DNA of 64,000 nt from Myroides injenensis M09-0166 (GCF_000246945.1 NZ_BAEX01000002.1:1-64000); one strand, 5' to 3'; counted from the stretch's first letter, positions 34,994 to 45,236 are shown. The notes: generated by a model not told the origin, from the sequence alone. A program made the numbers and translations.

Positions 34994-37312
34994 ATGAGTT
35001 CAAAACAACAAAAAAATAAAAAAGAGAATAAGAAAGCTACTGGCTTTAAGAAATTTATTATCGCTTTTTGGGTGATTTTTCTTGCTGGTTTTATGGGAGT
35101 GATTTTGTTCTTTTTATGTGCATCTTGGGGGGTTTTTGGACCTATGCCAACCTTTGATGAATTAGAGAATCCAGCTAGTAATGTGGCTACAGAAGTAATT
35201 TCTTCTGATGGTAAAACAATAGGGAAATTTTATTTAGAGAATCGTATTCCTGTAAAATTTGAAGATTTACCAGAACATTTAGTAAATGGTTTAATCTCTA
35301 CGGAAGATGAACGTTTTAGAAGTCACTCTGGTATTGATGCAAGAGGAACATTAAGAGCAGTTACATCTGTGGGGAGTAATGGTGGTGCTAGTACAATTAC
35401 TCAGCAATTAGCCAAGCTTTTATTCCACGGGGAAGGTTCTCGTAATCTTCCAAAACGTATTGCACAGAAAGCAAAAGAATGGGTTATTGCTACTAAATTA
35501 GAACGTCAGTACACTAAGGATGAGATAATTACAATGTACCTTAATAAAGCTGACTTTGTAAACAATGCAGTAGGTATTCGTTCAGCTAGCCGCGTTTATT
35601 TAGGTAAAGAGCCAAAAGATTTAACAATAGAGGAAGCTGCAATGTTTGTAGGGATGCTTCAAAACCCTGCTTACTTCAATCCTGTTAGACGTCCAGAACT
35701 AGTTCAAAAAAGACGTAATGTAGTATTACATCAAATGGCTAGAAATGGCTTTATCACTAAAGAAGAGAGTAAGAGATTACAAGAGATTCCTCTTAAACTG
35801 AATTATACACCAGAAAGTCACAGAGAGGGTATTGCAACTTATTTCAGAGAATACCTGCGTGAATTTATGCGTAGATGGGTAAAAGAGAATCCTAAGAAGG
35901 ACGGTACAACCTATGATATTTACCGCGATGGTTTAAAAATCTATGTTACTATCGATTCACGTATGCAGAAATATGCAGAGGAAGCTGTAGATGCGCATAT
36001 TGCTAATTTACAAGAGCAATTCTTTATCGATCAAAAGGGAAATAAGAATGCACCGTTTTATAAATTGAGTGATAAAGAAACTGAAAGTATTATCATGCGT
36101 GCAATGAAGAATTCTGATCGATGGAGACAGATGAAGTCGCAAGGTAAATCTGAAAGCGATATATTGAACTCATTTAAGGTAAAAACAAAGATGAGAATCT
36201 TCTCTTGGAAGGGAGAGATTGACACTACAATGACCCCAAGAGATTCTATTATCTATTACAAGCATTTCCTACAATCTGGAATGATGTCAATGGAGCCTCA
36301 AACAGGGCAAATTAAAGCTTGGGTAGGAGGAATTAATTATAAACATTTTCAATATGACCACGTAGGGCAAGGAGCTCGTCAGGTTGGTTCTGTATTTAAA
36401 CCATTTGTTTATGCTACAGCAATTCAACAATTGCATTTTTCTCCTTGTGATTCTATTATTGATGCACCATTTACTATGCCTAAAGGGAAATATGGTATAG
36501 GTAAAGATTGGTCTCCACAGAATACTTCTCGCACCTATAAAGGGATTATGACACTTAAACAAGCATTGGCGGGATCAGTAAATACTGTTACGGCCAAATT
36601 AATGGATAAAGTAGGTCCTAAAGCAGTGGTTGACATGACTAGAGACTTAGGAGTTTCATCAGATATACCTGAGAGCCCTGCAATTGCATTAGGGGCTATT
36701 GATATTACGGTAAGTGATATGGTGGCTGCTTATAGTACATTTGCTAATCAAGGAGTTTATGTCAAACCTATTTTCGTAACTCGTATTCAAGATAAGAACG
36801 GAGTCGTGCTTTACAATGCTGTTCCAGAAACAAGAGATGTAATGAGTAAAGATATTGCGTATGCAATTATTAAATTACTTGAGGGAGTTACAGAATCTGG
36901 TTCTGGTGTTAGATTGCGTACTACTTGGCAAGGAGCTGGATATAATCGTGTAACAGGTCACCCTTATAAGTTTACTAATCCTATCGCAGGAAAGACTGGA
37001 ACCAGTCAGAATAATAGTGATGGATGGTTTATCGGTATGGTGCCTGATCTAGCTACGGGAGTTTGGGTAGGTAATGACGATCGAGCGGCTCATTTTAGAA
37101 CAATGACCTATGGACAGGGAGCTACATTAGCACTTCCTATATGGGGATTGTACATGAATAAGATATATGCAGATAAAACGCTGCATGTGTCTAAAGGAGA
37201 GTTTCCTCGACCTGAAAATCTCAGTATTCGAGTAGATTGTACTAAAATAGCTGAACCTCAAAATTCTGAAGATGAAGCTGAAGGACTGACAACAGATGAA
37301 TTTGATTTTTAA
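34994..37312 (+). CDS. Bifunctional penicillin-binding protein 1A
   Basis: Polymerises and cross-links peptidoglycan. Cytoplasmic basic tail 1-20 and a membrane anchor at about 21-47. The GT51 glycosyltransferase domain has catalytic E104 in STEDERFRSHSGID and GGASTITQQLAKLL. The transpeptidase domain has S466 in the SVFK motif, an AGSVNT (SxN) motif and KTGTSQN starting at K667. 772 residues, shorter than E. coli PBP1A (850). It is last in the ricT-gldH operon and followed by a good terminator. Confidence 0.93.
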   Translation: MSSKQQKNKKENKKATGFKKFIIAFWVIFLAGFMGVILFFLCASWGVFGPMPTFDELENPASNVATEVISSDGKTIGKFYLENRIPVKFEDLPEHLVNGLISTEDERFRSHSGIDARGTLRAVTSVGSNGGASTITQQLAKLLFHGEGSRNLPKRIAQKAKEWVIATKLERQYTKDEIITMYLNKADFVNNAVGIRSASRVYLGKEPKDLTIEEAAMFVGMLQNPAYFNPVRRPELVQKRRNVVLHQMARNGFITKEESKRLQEIPLKLNYTPESHREGIATYFREYLREFMRRWVKENPKKDGTTYDIYRDGLKIYVTIDSRMQKYAEEAVDAHIANLQEQFFIDQKGNKNAPFYKLSDKETESIIMRAMKNSDRWRQMKSQGKSESDILNSFKVKTKMRIFSWKGEIDTTMTPRDSIIYYKHFLQSGMMSMEPQTGQIKAWVGGINYKHFQYDHVGQGARQVGSVFKPFVYATAIQQLHFSPCDSIIDAPFTMPKGKYGIGKDWSPQNTSRTYKGIMTLKQALAGSVNTVTAKLMDKVGPKAVVDMTRDLGVSSDIPESPAIALGAIDITVSDMVAAYSTFANQGVYVKPIFVTRIQDKNGVVLYNAVPETRDVMSKDIAYAIIKLLEGVTESGSGVRLRTTWQGAGYNRVTGHPYKFTNPIAGKTGTSQNNSDGWFIGMVPDLATGVWVGNDDRAAHFRTMTYGQGATLALPIWGLYMNKIYADKTLHVSKGEFPRPENLSIRVDCTKIAEPQNSEDEAEGLTTDEFDF

Positions 37313-37320
37313 ACTATATA

Positions 37321-37348
37321 AACGCCTTTTTTTAAAGGCGTTTTTTTT
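37321..37348 (+). terminator. Terminator of the ricT-gldH-PBP1A operon
   Basis: AACGCCTTT (37321-37329), short T loop, AAAGGCGTT (37334-37342), then a run of T. Confidence 0.88.
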
Positions 37349-37384
37349 ATATTTTTAGGAACGATTAATTAAACCAAATTACTT

Positions 37385-38086
37385 ATGATTAATAAAAAAG
37401 TAGCAAATGTTCAAGAAGCTTTGCAAGGAGTTCAAGATGGCATGACAATTATGTTAGGCGGTTTTGGATTGTGTGGTATTCCTGAAAATTCAATAGCAGA
37501 ATTAGTTCGTTTGAATATAAAAGGTTTAACCTGTATTTCAAATAATGCAGGTGTTGATGATTTTGGACTAGGGCTTTTATTGCAAAAACGCCAAATAGAC
37601 AAAATGATTTCTTCATATGTAGGTGAAAATGCTGAGTTTGAAAGACAGATGTTATCTGGAGAGCTACAAGTAGAATTAACTCCTCAAGGAACATTAGCTG
37701 AGAAATGTCGTGCAGCTCAGGTAGGTATACCTGCTTTTTATACTCCAGCCGGTTATGGAACTGAGGTAGCAGAAGGAAAAGAAGTACGTGATTTTAATGG
37801 TAAACCTCATATTTTAGAAGAGGCATTTGATGCTGATTTTGCAATCGTTAAAGCATGGAAGGGGGACGAAGCAGGAAATCTAATATTCAAGGGAACAGCA
37901 AGAAATTTCAATGCTTGTATGGCTGGTGCAGCTCGCATTACAATCGCTGAAGTGGAAGAACTGGTACCAGTGGGTACTTTGGATCCTAACGAGATACATG
38001 TGCCTGGTATCTTTGTTAAACGTATTTTTCAGGGAGATAAATATGAAAAACGTATTGAGCAAAGAACAGTTCGTTCAAGAAATTAA
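37385..38086 (+). CDS. scoA: 3-oxoacid CoA-transferase subunit A
   Basis: Alpha subunit of a heterodimeric succinyl-CoA:3-ketoacid (or acetoacetate) CoA-transferase, which moves CoA onto ketoacids in the cytoplasm. The family's CoA-binding glycine motif is visible ([13 protein letters not shown]), as are [16 protein letters not shown] and [20 protein letters not shown]. 233 residues. The start of subunit B follows 18 bases after its stop, so both are made from one transcript. Succinyl-CoA as donor is the usual activity in this subfamily and is inferred. Confidence 0.92.
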   Translation: MINKKVANVQEALQGVQDGMTIMLGGFGLCGIPENSIAELVRLNIKGLTCISNNAGVDDFGLGLLLQKRQIDKMISSYVGENAEFERQMLSGELQVELTPQGTLAEKCRAAQVGIPAFYTPAGYGTEVAEGKEVRDFNGKPHILEEAFDADFAIVKAWKGDEAGNLIFKGTARNFNACMAGAARITIAEVEELVPVGTLDPNEIHVPGIFVKRIFQGDKYEKRIEQRTVRSRN

Positions 38087-38104
38087 CCACTTTAAATTGA
38101 AATT

Positions 38105-38761
38105 ATGTTAGATAAAATAGGAATTGCTAAACGTATTGCTAAAGAATTGCAAGACGGTTTTTATGTAAACTTAGGAATAGGAATCCCAACTTTGGTTGCA
38201 AACTATGTTCCAGAGGGAATGAGTGTTGATTTTCAAAGTGAGAATGGTGTATTAGGTATGGGACCTTTTCCTTTCGAAGGGGAAGAGGATGCTGATTTAA
38301 TTAATGCTGGAAAACAAACAATCACAACCTTACCTGGGGCTTCTTTTTTTGATTCTGCTACTAGTTTTGGTATGATTAGAGGGAAACATGTAGATCTTAC
38401 TATTCTAGGCGCTATGGAAGTATCAGAAAATGGCGATATTGCTAATTGGAAGATACCTGGAAAGATGGTGAAGGGAATGGGAGGTGCTATGGATTTAGTA
38501 GCTTCAGCGGAGAATATTATCGTCGCAATGATGCACGTGAATAAAGCAGGGGAGTCGAAAATATTAAAAGAATGTTCTCTACCGTTAACAGGAGTTAATT
38601 GCGTTAAAAAGATTGTTACTGAATTAGCTGTTATGGAAGTTACTCCAGATGGAATTAAACTTTTGGAGAGAGCTCCAGGCGTATCAGTAGAAGATATTAT
38701 TAAAGCTACACAAGTAGAATTGATAATTGATGGAGATATTCCTGAAATGATCTTAGATTAA
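38105..38761 (+). CDS. scoB: 3-oxoacid CoA-transferase subunit B
   Basis: Catalytic beta subunit. The glutamate that forms the enzyme-CoA thioester is E46 in the conserved [23 protein letters not shown] and the later [15 protein letters not shown] are also typical. 218 residues. Forms the scoAB operon and is followed by a hairpin terminator. Confidence 0.93.
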   Translation: MLDKIGIAKRIAKELQDGFYVNLGIGIPTLVANYVPEGMSVDFQSENGVLGMGPFPFEGEEDADLINAGKQTITTLPGASFFDSATSFGMIRGKHVDLTILGAMEVSENGDIANWKIPGKMVKGMGGAMDLVASAENIIVAMMHVNKAGESKILKECSLPLTGVNCVKKIVTELAVMEVTPDGIKLLERAPGVSVEDIIKATQVELIIDGDIPEMILD

Positions 38762-38782
38762 GAAAAATAGTATTTTAGAACT

Positions 38783-38820
38783 AAAAGGGTATTTATTTTT
38801 TATAATAAATACCTTTTTTG
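38783..38820 (+). terminator. Terminator of scoAB
   Basis: GGTATTTATT (38788-38797) pairs with AATAAATACC (38804-38813), followed by a T-run. Confidence 0.85.
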
Positions 38821-38852
38821 TTTTAACTTTATCATTATATAAATGAAAGATT

Positions 38853-39953
38853 ATGAAGGTATTGACTTCGTTGCCATATTATGTTAAGTTAACTTGCATT
38901 TTACTTATAATAGTTATTCTATCCTATAGTACAATTATCTTAGAGAATATATTTGTACCTATGTTTTTGGGATTACTTGTAAGTTTTTTATTAGTACCGA
39001 TCTGTAATTTCTTTGAACAGCGATGTAAAATTCCAAGAGCCTTTTCAGCAATACTTGTGATAGTACTCTTTGCTATTGTTGTTTTCTCCATTTTTATTAT
39101 TGTAGGATCTGAGTTTAGTGGATTACAAGATGATTTGCCAGCATTTAAAAAACAATTAGAAGATAGTGTTTCACTAGTCCAAGAATGGATTTATCAGAAA
39201 TTCGGTGTAGCACAATCTCATCAGCTAAATTTAATAGAAAAGGGATTTTCTAGTTCTTTACAAACTAGCACAAGTATCATAGGAGGAATATTTTCTTCTA
39301 TTTCTACAATGGTAATGTTTGTTTTCTTTAGTTTACTTTATGCTATTTTCTTACTGATATATCGACGCCATTTAGTGCAGTTTCTAATTATGAGCTTTGG
39401 TGAAAAGCAAAAAAGTAAAGTATTAGAGATTATTATGCAAGTTCGCATGATGGTTAAACAATATTTGTTAGGGCTATTGTTACAAATGGCATGTGTTGCA
39501 GTACTATCATTGATTGCTTTCTCAATTTTGGGATTGAAATATAAGTTTGTGTTAGCATTAATTACAGCATTATTAAACGTAGTACCTTATATTGGAATCT
39601 TTATTTCATTAATTATTGCATCATTAATTACGTTGGCGACAGCAACTCCATCAACAGTATTGTTTGTACTTATTGCTTACGTTATCATTCACGCAATAGA
39701 TGGTAATTTTATTATGCCGAAAATTGTAGGTTCAAAGGTGAAGTTAAACTCTTTGACAGTCGTTATCGGTTTAGTAATTGGAGAAATGGTTTGGGGAATA
39801 TCTGGAATGTTCTTAGCTATTCCAACACTGGCAGTATTGAAAATCATTTTTGATAGAATAGATGGTCTTAAACCTTGGGGATTTTTATTGGGTGAGGAAA
39901 CATCATCTAAAAAGAATAAAAATATAACTGAGGAAAATAAAGAAGATGAATAG
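38853..39953 (+). CDS. AI-2E family transporter (TqsA/YdiK-like permease)
   Basis: Polytopic inner-membrane protein of the AI-2E (PF01594-type) family: members include the TqsA exporter and Na+/H+ antiporters. Seven to eight hydrophobic segments are visible. The first pair spans about 12-52, and the last block includes NVVPYIGIFISLIIA and the conserved DGNFIMPKIVGSKVKLN. The family hallmark PxxxGxxI...D..I..P is therefore intact. The C-terminus (340-366) is charged. Substrate unknown; autoinducer-2 itself cannot be assumed. Confidence 0.87.
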   Translation: MKVLTSLPYYVKLTCILLIIVILSYSTIILENIFVPMFLGLLVSFLLVPICNFFEQRCKIPRAFSAILVIVLFAIVVFSIFIIVGSEFSGLQDDLPAFKKQLEDSVSLVQEWIYQKFGVAQSHQLNLIEKGFSSSLQTSTSIIGGIFSSISTMVMFVFFSLLYAIFLLIYRRHLVQFLIMSFGEKQKSKVLEIIMQVRMMVKQYLLGLLLQMACVAVLSLIAFSILGLKYKFVLALITALLNVVPYIGIFISLIIASLITLATATPSTVLFVLIAYVIIHAIDGNFIMPKIVGSKVKLNSLTVVIGLVIGEMVWGISGMFLAIPTLAVLKIIFDRIDGLKPWGFLLGEETSSKKNKNITEENKEDE

Positions 39954-39973
39954 CAGCTTTTAAAGGCTACTAA

Positions 39974-40019
39974 TATAAAATAAGGAAGGCTACCGAGAGG
40001 TAGCCTTCCTTATTTTATA
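39974..40019. terminator. Long bidirectional terminator with GAGA tetraloop
   Basis: A perfect 21-bp inverted repeat (39974-39994 and 39999-40019) closed by GAGA, with A/T-rich ends. Lies between the convergent AI-2E and universal stress genes. Confidence 0.85.
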
Positions 40020-40023
40020 TATT

Positions 40024-40884
40024 TTACTCAAATTCTTTACTGTTTTTTTCTGCTTTATATACGAAAAACGGAACTTTTAAATGCTTTGCCAAATGTTGAG
40101 TAGTACTCTTTTGTAAAATGCTTTCAAAGAAAGATTTAGGACGTTGAATGGTAGCGACCATATCTACTGGTTCTTCACTATGAATAAAGTCCATTATAGA
40201 CTTTTCTATATTATCAGAGGTAAATACATGAAAAGATACTGGTCTTCCTTTGTATCTCTCTTTCCAACGGTCATAAACTTTGACGCATGACTCGCAATTT
40301 TTTTGCTTAACATGGACACATTTAATAGTTGCCCCTAGATTTTCTGCTGCATCTACTAGTTGATCTAGTGTTTCTTCTTCCTCTTCAGAAAAAAGGGAAG
40401 TGAAAATGATTTTTTCTACAGGCTTGTACGTTGCTTCTTTAGGTACACTTAATACGGGTACTTTTACTTTAGTAATAGTATTAATCGTATTCGTTCCTAA
40501 TATTTTTTTATGAAAACTTGCATTTGTACCATCAGTTCCCATTACTACAAAATCAATATCATGCTGGTCTATCGCATTTTGTATTTCTGGTATTAGTAAT
40601 CCTTCTTTTACTTTGAAAAAAACCTCTACATGATCTAAATTCAATTCAGAACGCAATGTTTTTAAAATTGGGCTATTAGCATGTAATTGTTCAAGTTTTT
40701 CAAAATCATTTCTCTTAATTACATTATCAACTAGTGAAGGGCTAATAGGTCCTGATATTATTGGAGGATCATATACGTGTAAGACATATAGTTCTGCATT
40801 TTTACTATCTGCCAATTGTAATGCATATTTAAAAGCATTATTAGCGGTTTCAGAATAGTCTGTTGGGAATAGTATTTTTTTCAT
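40024..40884 (-). CDS. Tandem-domain universal stress protein
   Basis: Cytoplasmic UspA-family protein with two Usp folds in 286 residues. The first (1-145) starts KKILFPTDYSETANNAFKYAL and has the ATP-binding pattern G-x2-G-x9-G (GTDGTNASFHKKILGT, about 118-133). The second (about 150-280) keeps the fold (KIIFTSLFSEEEEETLDQL) but has lost the glycine motif. Its two cysteines in NCESC are notable. Stand-alone gene; stress-related expression is a family expectation only. Confidence 0.88.
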   Translation of the reverse strand: MKKILFPTDYSETANNAFKYALQLADSKNAELYVLHVYDPPIISGPISPSLVDNVIKRNDFEKLEQLHANSPILKTLRSELNLDHVEVFFKVKEGLLIPEIQNAIDQHDIDFVVMGTDGTNASFHKKILGTNTINTITKVKVPVLSVPKEATYKPVEKIIFTSLFSEEEEETLDQLVDAAENLGATIKCVHVKQKNCESCVKVYDRWKERYKGRPVSFHVFTSDNIEKSIMDFIHSEEPVDMVATIQRPKSFFESILQKSTTQHLAKHLKVPFFVYKAEKNSKEFE

Positions 40885-41040
40885 AGGTTATAGGCTTTCA
40901 TACTTGCTACAATATACGAAATATTAAAAATATTTACAGTTTTTAAGTTAAAAAGAGTATTTAATCAATAGAGAAATGGAACTAAAAAAAATATTCTAAA
41001 AAATTAGCGTACTTTTAAATAGATGCAATTTTTTATTGAT

Positions 41041-41832
41041 TTAATGTAAATAGTTTGAATTCGTAACTTCAGCTATTTTAGCTCCAGAAATCTTTCTAAA
41101 AGTGCTTAAATCGTTTTCACCATTAGTAGGCAGAACAAGATTACATTCTTTTGCTTGTTGATTATAATAATCAAAGCGGCTGTTGAATGAAGGAGAGACA
41201 ATATTATAGATATGATTTCCTTCAAAACCTTTATTGATTATTTTCTCTGTAAACTGTATAATATCATCCAAATGAATCATATTTATAGGCATATCAGGAT
41301 TATCTAAGTACTCTTTTTTACAGATATAATTTACAGGTCGTCTGTCTTCTCCATATAGTCCTCCTAATCGTAAAATACATGTATTTATCAAAGGAGTATT
41401 AAGCAAAACATTTTCAGCATCTATTATTTGTTTGGCGGTTGGTTCTTGAGAATATTCTTTAAATTCTTCTGTGATAACCTCATTAGAAGGAGCATAAATT
41501 GATACTGAACTCATCATTATTACATTTTTGATGTTATGCTTTTCAATGAAGGGTAATAGTTTTTTAAAGTTCTTTGCGTAAGTAGGCTCGTCTTCACCTC
41601 TAAATGGTGGAATAGTTATAATTAAGCAATCAAGATTTTGCAAGAAAGTATCTAGTTTGTCTATTTTATCTTCGTACAAATCTAGTGTATATGCTTCTAT
41701 TCCATTGTTTTGTAATAATTCTATTTTTGCTGGTGAAGTAGTTGTACCTTTTATTTTTTTATCTTGTGTTAGAAGTGTTTTGGCAAGCGGCAAACCAAGC
41801 CATCCACATCCTAAAATTCCTATTCTTTTCAT
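41041..41832 (-). CDS. NAD(P)-binding epimerase/dehydratase-like protein
   Basis: A Rossmann-fold protein of the atypical SDR group (YeeZ-like). The N-terminal motif GILGCGWLGLPLA (5-17) binds dinucleotide. Other visible segments are NVIMMSSVSIYAPS (about 104-117), where the SDR Ser/Tyr pair would sit, and RLGGLYGEDRRP. The YxxxK lysine is not evident, so catalysis is uncertain. 263 residues. It is divergent from the phosphodiesterase gene at 41935 across 102 bases. Substrate unknown. Confidence 0.75.
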   Translation of the reverse strand: MKRIGILGCGWLGLPLAKTLLTQDKKIKGTTTSPAKIELLQNNGIEAYTLDLYEDKIDKLDTFLQNLDCLIITIPPFRGEDEPTYAKNFKKLLPFIEKHNIKNVIMMSSVSIYAPSNEVITEEFKEYSQEPTAKQIIDAENVLLNTPLINTCILRLGGLYGEDRRPVNYICKKEYLDNPDMPINMIHLDDIIQFTEKIINKGFEGNHIYNIVSPSFNSRFDYYNQQAKECNLVLPTNGENDLSTFRKISGAKIAEVTNSNYLH

Positions 41833-41934
41833 AAAATTTAATATGTAGTTTAAAATAGTTATAAAATTACGTATTTACTTTGTATGCGTAAATATATCTC
41901 AGGATATTTGAAAATGTAAAAAACACAAATTATT

Positions 41935-43203
41935 ATGAATAAACTAATCTTATCCCTTGTAAGTTTATTCTCATTGTCTTTAATCACTCCAAGTGTAGCA
42001 CAAGACAAAGAGAAACAATTGGTAATTGAAAATCGCAAAAATGATTCAAAGCAGGAAGAAAAGCCTTATGTTATTCTGATTTCTATAGATGGATTTCGTT
42101 ATGACTATATTGAAAAGTATAATGCAGAATTTTTAAAGGAATTAGGAGAGCAAGGAGTCAGAGCAGAATCAATGTTACCTTCTTACCCATCTGTAACTTT
42201 TCCAAATCACTATTCTATAGTAACAGGAATGTATCCTGCTCACCATGGACTTGTGGGAAACAGAATATACGATCCTAAAATGGATGCACGTTATTCTTTA
42301 GGTAATGCAAAAGCAGTAAAAAATAAAGAATGGTACGGTGGTACTCCTCTATGGGTGTTAGCTGAACAACAAGGAATGCTTTCAGCATGTTATTATTGGC
42401 CAGGATCTGAAGCAGATATTAAAGAAACATTACCTTCTTATTACTATGCTTATTCTGAGAAATCATCTATGGATGATCGTATTGGAGAAGTAGTTAATTG
42501 GTTAAATTTACCAAGTGAAGAGCGTCCACATTTCATTACTTTTTATCTGCCAGAAGTTGATCACGCTGGTCACAAATATGGTCCAGATGCAAAAGAAACA
42601 GAGGAAGCTGTAAAGTTTGCAGATGAATCAATTAAAAAGTTAGTAGCAGAAGTTAGTAAGACTAATTTACCAGTAAACTTTGTAGTAGTTTCTGATCATG
42701 GAATGTTAGCTTTAAATCAAAAGAAGTTATTGTCATTTCCTCTAAAATTGAAAGGTGATGAATTAAAATTAGTTAGCAATGGTACGTATATGAGCGTTTT
42801 TGTTAATGATAAAAGTAAAATTGACGAATGGTATAATAAAATCAAAAAAGCCGCTAAGACTAAATATATGAAGGTCTATAAAAATGCTGAATTACCTGAG
42901 GAATATAATTTTGGAGGAGAGCATGATAGATTTGGTAGAGTAGGGGATATTGTTATTACCGCAGAACCTCCTTATTACTTTACAAATAGAAAACTAGCGG
43001 GTAGTCATGGATTTGACCCAAAGACAGTAAAGGAAATGCATGCGATATTCCTTGCTTCTGGACCACAATTCAAAAATGGTGTAAAAGTAGAGTCATTTGA
43101 GAATGTAAATGTTTATCCTATTATTACTAATATTTTAGGTTTGGAAATTCAAGATGAAATAGATGGCACTAGTAAAGTAGCTGATGAAGTATTGAAGAAA
43201 TAA
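41935..43203 (+). CDS. Secreted nucleotide pyrophosphatase/phosphodiesterase (ENPP family)
   Basis: Alkaline-phosphatase-superfamily enzyme that hydrolyses nucleotide or other phosphodiester bonds outside the cytoplasm. Signal peptide 1-22 (ending SVAQ). Zinc-site residues are visible: D52 in SIDGFRYD, nucleophile T88 and N91 in SVTFPNHYS, D209 and H213 in DHAGHKYGPD, D254 and H255 in SDHGM, and a late His in GSHGFDP. 422 residues. Single gene with its own downstream hairpin. It could process nucleotides released by secreted nucleases such as the one at 30216, though no direct linkage is shown. Confidence 0.9.
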   Translation: MNKLILSLVSLFSLSLITPSVAQDKEKQLVIENRKNDSKQEEKPYVILISIDGFRYDYIEKYNAEFLKELGEQGVRAESMLPSYPSVTFPNHYSIVTGMYPAHHGLVGNRIYDPKMDARYSLGNAKAVKNKEWYGGTPLWVLAEQQGMLSACYYWPGSEADIKETLPSYYYAYSEKSSMDDRIGEVVNWLNLPSEERPHFITFYLPEVDHAGHKYGPDAKETEEAVKFADESIKKLVAEVSKTNLPVNFVVVSDHGMLALNQKKLLSFPLKLKGDELKLVSNGTYMSVFVNDKSKIDEWYNKIKKAAKTKYMKVYKNAELPEEYNFGGEHDRFGRVGDIVITAEPPYYFTNRKLAGSHGFDPKTVKEMHAIFLASGPQFKNGVKVESFENVNVYPIITNILGLEIQDEIDGTSKVADEVLKK

Positions 43204-43212
43204 TTTTAAACA

Positions 43213-43246
43213 AACAAGGCTTGCAACTGCAAGCCTTGTTTTAGTT
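43213..43246. terminator. Bidirectional hairpin between ENPP and barrel gene 1
   Basis: AACAAGGCTTGC (43213-43224), loop AACT, GCAAGCCTTGTT (43229-43240), then TTAGTTTT. Confidence 0.82.
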
Positions 43247-43250
43247 TTAT

Positions 43251-44039
43251 TTAGAATTGATATCCAAATCCAAGGTTTAGATAAATATTATGCATTGAGA
43301 ATGATATAGCATCAAAATCACTTTTGAATACTTGGTTCACACCATAATTTAAATCAGCAAAAAGTTTGAAATGTTGGTTTAAAGTCCACTCACCTCCTGC
43401 TTGAAATCCCCATTGAAATTTATTTAAGTCATCAGAATAATCATAATCAGCAGAAGCTTCATCTTCAAATACTACTTTTAACCCTGTAGGTGTGTTTTCT
43501 CTCAAATAACCATTTGAAACGTAACCGTCGAAACCTTTATCAATTAAGCCAGAGAAATACATCCCTCCATATAAGTTCCATCTGTTTGAAATTTGATAGA
43601 CTGCAGAAATTGGAAATGTTATATAAGTGTTTTTTACTGTTGTTTGTACTTTTCCAGTAAAATATCCTCTACTTGGTCCTTTATCTGTATTTACTTCTAT
43701 TAGATAATTTTTTACAGTGGCTTTAGTTTTCATCCCTCTACCTTCAAAGCGAATTCCTAAGCGAATTCCAAATTTTTCATCCTCCGAAATCCACTTAGTG
43801 GCGTTTGCTTCTAGCCCCATTTGTAAAGTAGGATTGTAACTATCCACACTACGTATTTCGCTTGGTAACCCTAAAGGACTTGCCCCACCAATACTAAATT
43901 GAGCTTTCACCTGATAATTTATTCTTTGTTTAAAAAAACTATGAAATGAATTATTATTTTGTTCATTTATCGTTTGAGCTCCTGCAATATTGTAAAAGAA
44001 CAATACTGATAGAAAGGTTATAATATGTTTCAATTTCAT
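43251..44039 (-). CDS. Outer-membrane beta-barrel protein, PCMD-pair copy 1
   Basis: 262-residue predicted outer-membrane barrel: signal peptide (to about 21, NIAGAQ), alternating amphipathic strands, and a C-terminal GFGYQF ending in Phe. Shared landmarks of the three copies are QFSIGG.SPLG.P.EIR..SYNPTLQ.GLEANATKW and FEG.GM.TKA.VKNYL. Its ATG overlaps the stop of PCMD gene 1 by 4 bases (ATGA), so translation is coupled. Function unknown; it may form the membrane base for the adjacent surface lipoprotein. Confidence 0.8.
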   Translation of the reverse strand: MKLKHIITFLSVLFFYNIAGAQTINEQNNNSFHSFFKQRINYQVKAQFSIGGASPLGLPSEIRSVDSYNPTLQMGLEANATKWISEDEKFGIRLGIRFEGRGMKTKATVKNYLIEVNTDKGPSRGYFTGKVQTTVKNTYITFPISAVYQISNRWNLYGGMYFSGLIDKGFDGYVSNGYLRENTPTGLKVVFEDEASADYDYSDDLNKFQWGFQAGGEWTLNQHFKLFADLNYGVNQVFKSDFDAISFSMHNIYLNLGFGYQF

Positions 44040-45169
44040 TTCTTATCTAATTTTTTTTCAGTAATAACTTCTACTTCATCTATGCACAATATACTTCCAA
44101 TTGCTCCATTGTATTGAGCACCTTCTAAACTTGAAGAAAATACTATTGCTAACATATATTGTTGGTCTGTTTCAATTACTCTGCCTGGAAGTTTGATAAA
44201 AGGTAATTCAAATCGTGTCCACTCCTCAGTTTCTATTTTTTCTTCTGGTTTAATTCGAGCATATGAAATGATTCTTGGATCTGAGTCTAAATCATCAAGA
44301 AACTTAAAGTCATGAGTTGCTTTTAAATAGTCATTCTCATGATCTTTTTTAAAGAAAATTGCATAGGTATCAAAAGTATCTTTGGTCAAATTTGTTTTTC
44401 CTTCTTTGTCATTTACTTCAAAATTTGGACCGGCTTGATACTTGTAGTATCCAGTTATTTTTAGTGGTTCGTCATTCCAATTTATTCCAAATCGTGGAGA
44501 TTCAATTGGTTTAGAAATATTTGTTTCAAAAATTCCTAAAAATAAGTTTCCAGCAGATATTGGTGCTGTTTTCGCCCCAGTTTTTCCAGTTTTAAGTGTC
44601 TGAAGCTTTATTCCTTTTCCTATTTTACCTTCTGGTTCTATTGTTGTAAGAAAATTATCTTTATTAGGTTTTCCTGAAGCAAATAAATAACTTAAGTTAA
44701 AACCTGCATTTGCTGTTGCCCATAATTTTATCCTATTTTCATTATCTGCTTTTTCATACCATTCATAATAAGCACCATTGCTACTTACTTCAACATCTTC
44801 AAAAGAATACTTTTTTGAAAACTCAGTACTAATCATACTAACAATATAAGTCTTAGTATAGGCTTTATTTTGTGATGTAACGGTATAAAATTGTGGTTTA
44901 GTAAAATCTCGCTTTGTACCACTAGCAGGCTCTATAGTTGCACCTTCTGTTACTGTAAATTCGGGAGCAATATTTGTAATATCTGCGTAAGCATTAACAA
45001 AAAAAGTTACTTCCTCATTTGTGATCTGTGTTGGAAGCTTTGTATATTCTGCAGGAATAATAGCTGTTTCTATGTCCGCTTCAGTATTTAATTCTTCGCT
45101 TTTTATACAAGATGAAAAAGCCAGTCCAATAAATAACAACAGCGAAATAATAAAGTAGTTGTATTTCAT
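44036..45169 (-). CDS. PCMD-domain surface lipoprotein, copy 1
   Basis: Predicted outer-membrane lipoprotein. The chosen start is ATG at 45169 (MKYNYF), giving lipobox AFSSC. A TTG at 45196 would add nine residues and spoil the signal. An N-terminal Ig-like segment (FTVTEGATIEPASGTKRDF...YTVTSQNKAYTKTYIV) is followed by a C-terminal jelly-roll-like PCMD domain (putative carbohydrate metabolism domain). The PCMD ends AIGSILCIDEVEVI, just like copies 2 and 3. Partner of barrel gene 1. Binding of glycans is only the family name's suggestion. Confidence 0.8.
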   Translation of the reverse strand: MKYNYFIISLLLFIGLAFSSCIKSEELNTEADIETAIIPAEYTKLPTQITNEEVTFFVNAYADITNIAPEFTVTEGATIEPASGTKRDFTKPQFYTVTSQNKAYTKTYIVSMISTEFSKKYSFEDVEVSSNGAYYEWYEKADNENRIKLWATANAGFNLSYLFASGKPNKDNFLTTIEPEGKIGKGIKLQTLKTGKTGAKTAPISAGNLFLGIFETNISKPIESPRFGINWNDEPLKITGYYKYQAGPNFEVNDKEGKTNLTKDTFDTYAIFFKKDHENDYLKATHDFKFLDDLDSDPRIISYARIKPEEKIETEEWTRFELPFIKLPGRVIETDQQYMLAIVFSSSLEGAQYNGAIGSILCIDEVEVITEKKLDKK

Positions 45170-45190
45170 ATTATTTTCGTTACAGATAGT

Positions 45191-45228
45191 AAACAAGGCA
45201 TCTTATTATTAAATAAGATGCCTTGTTT
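45191..45228 (-). terminator. 17-bp hairpin between pair 2 and pair 1
   Basis: AAACAAGGCATCTTATT (45191-45207) pairs with its complement at 45212-45228. The U-tail on the minus strand is short. Separates barrel gene 2 from PCMD gene 1. Confidence 0.65.
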
Positions 45229-45236
45229 AGTTTTAT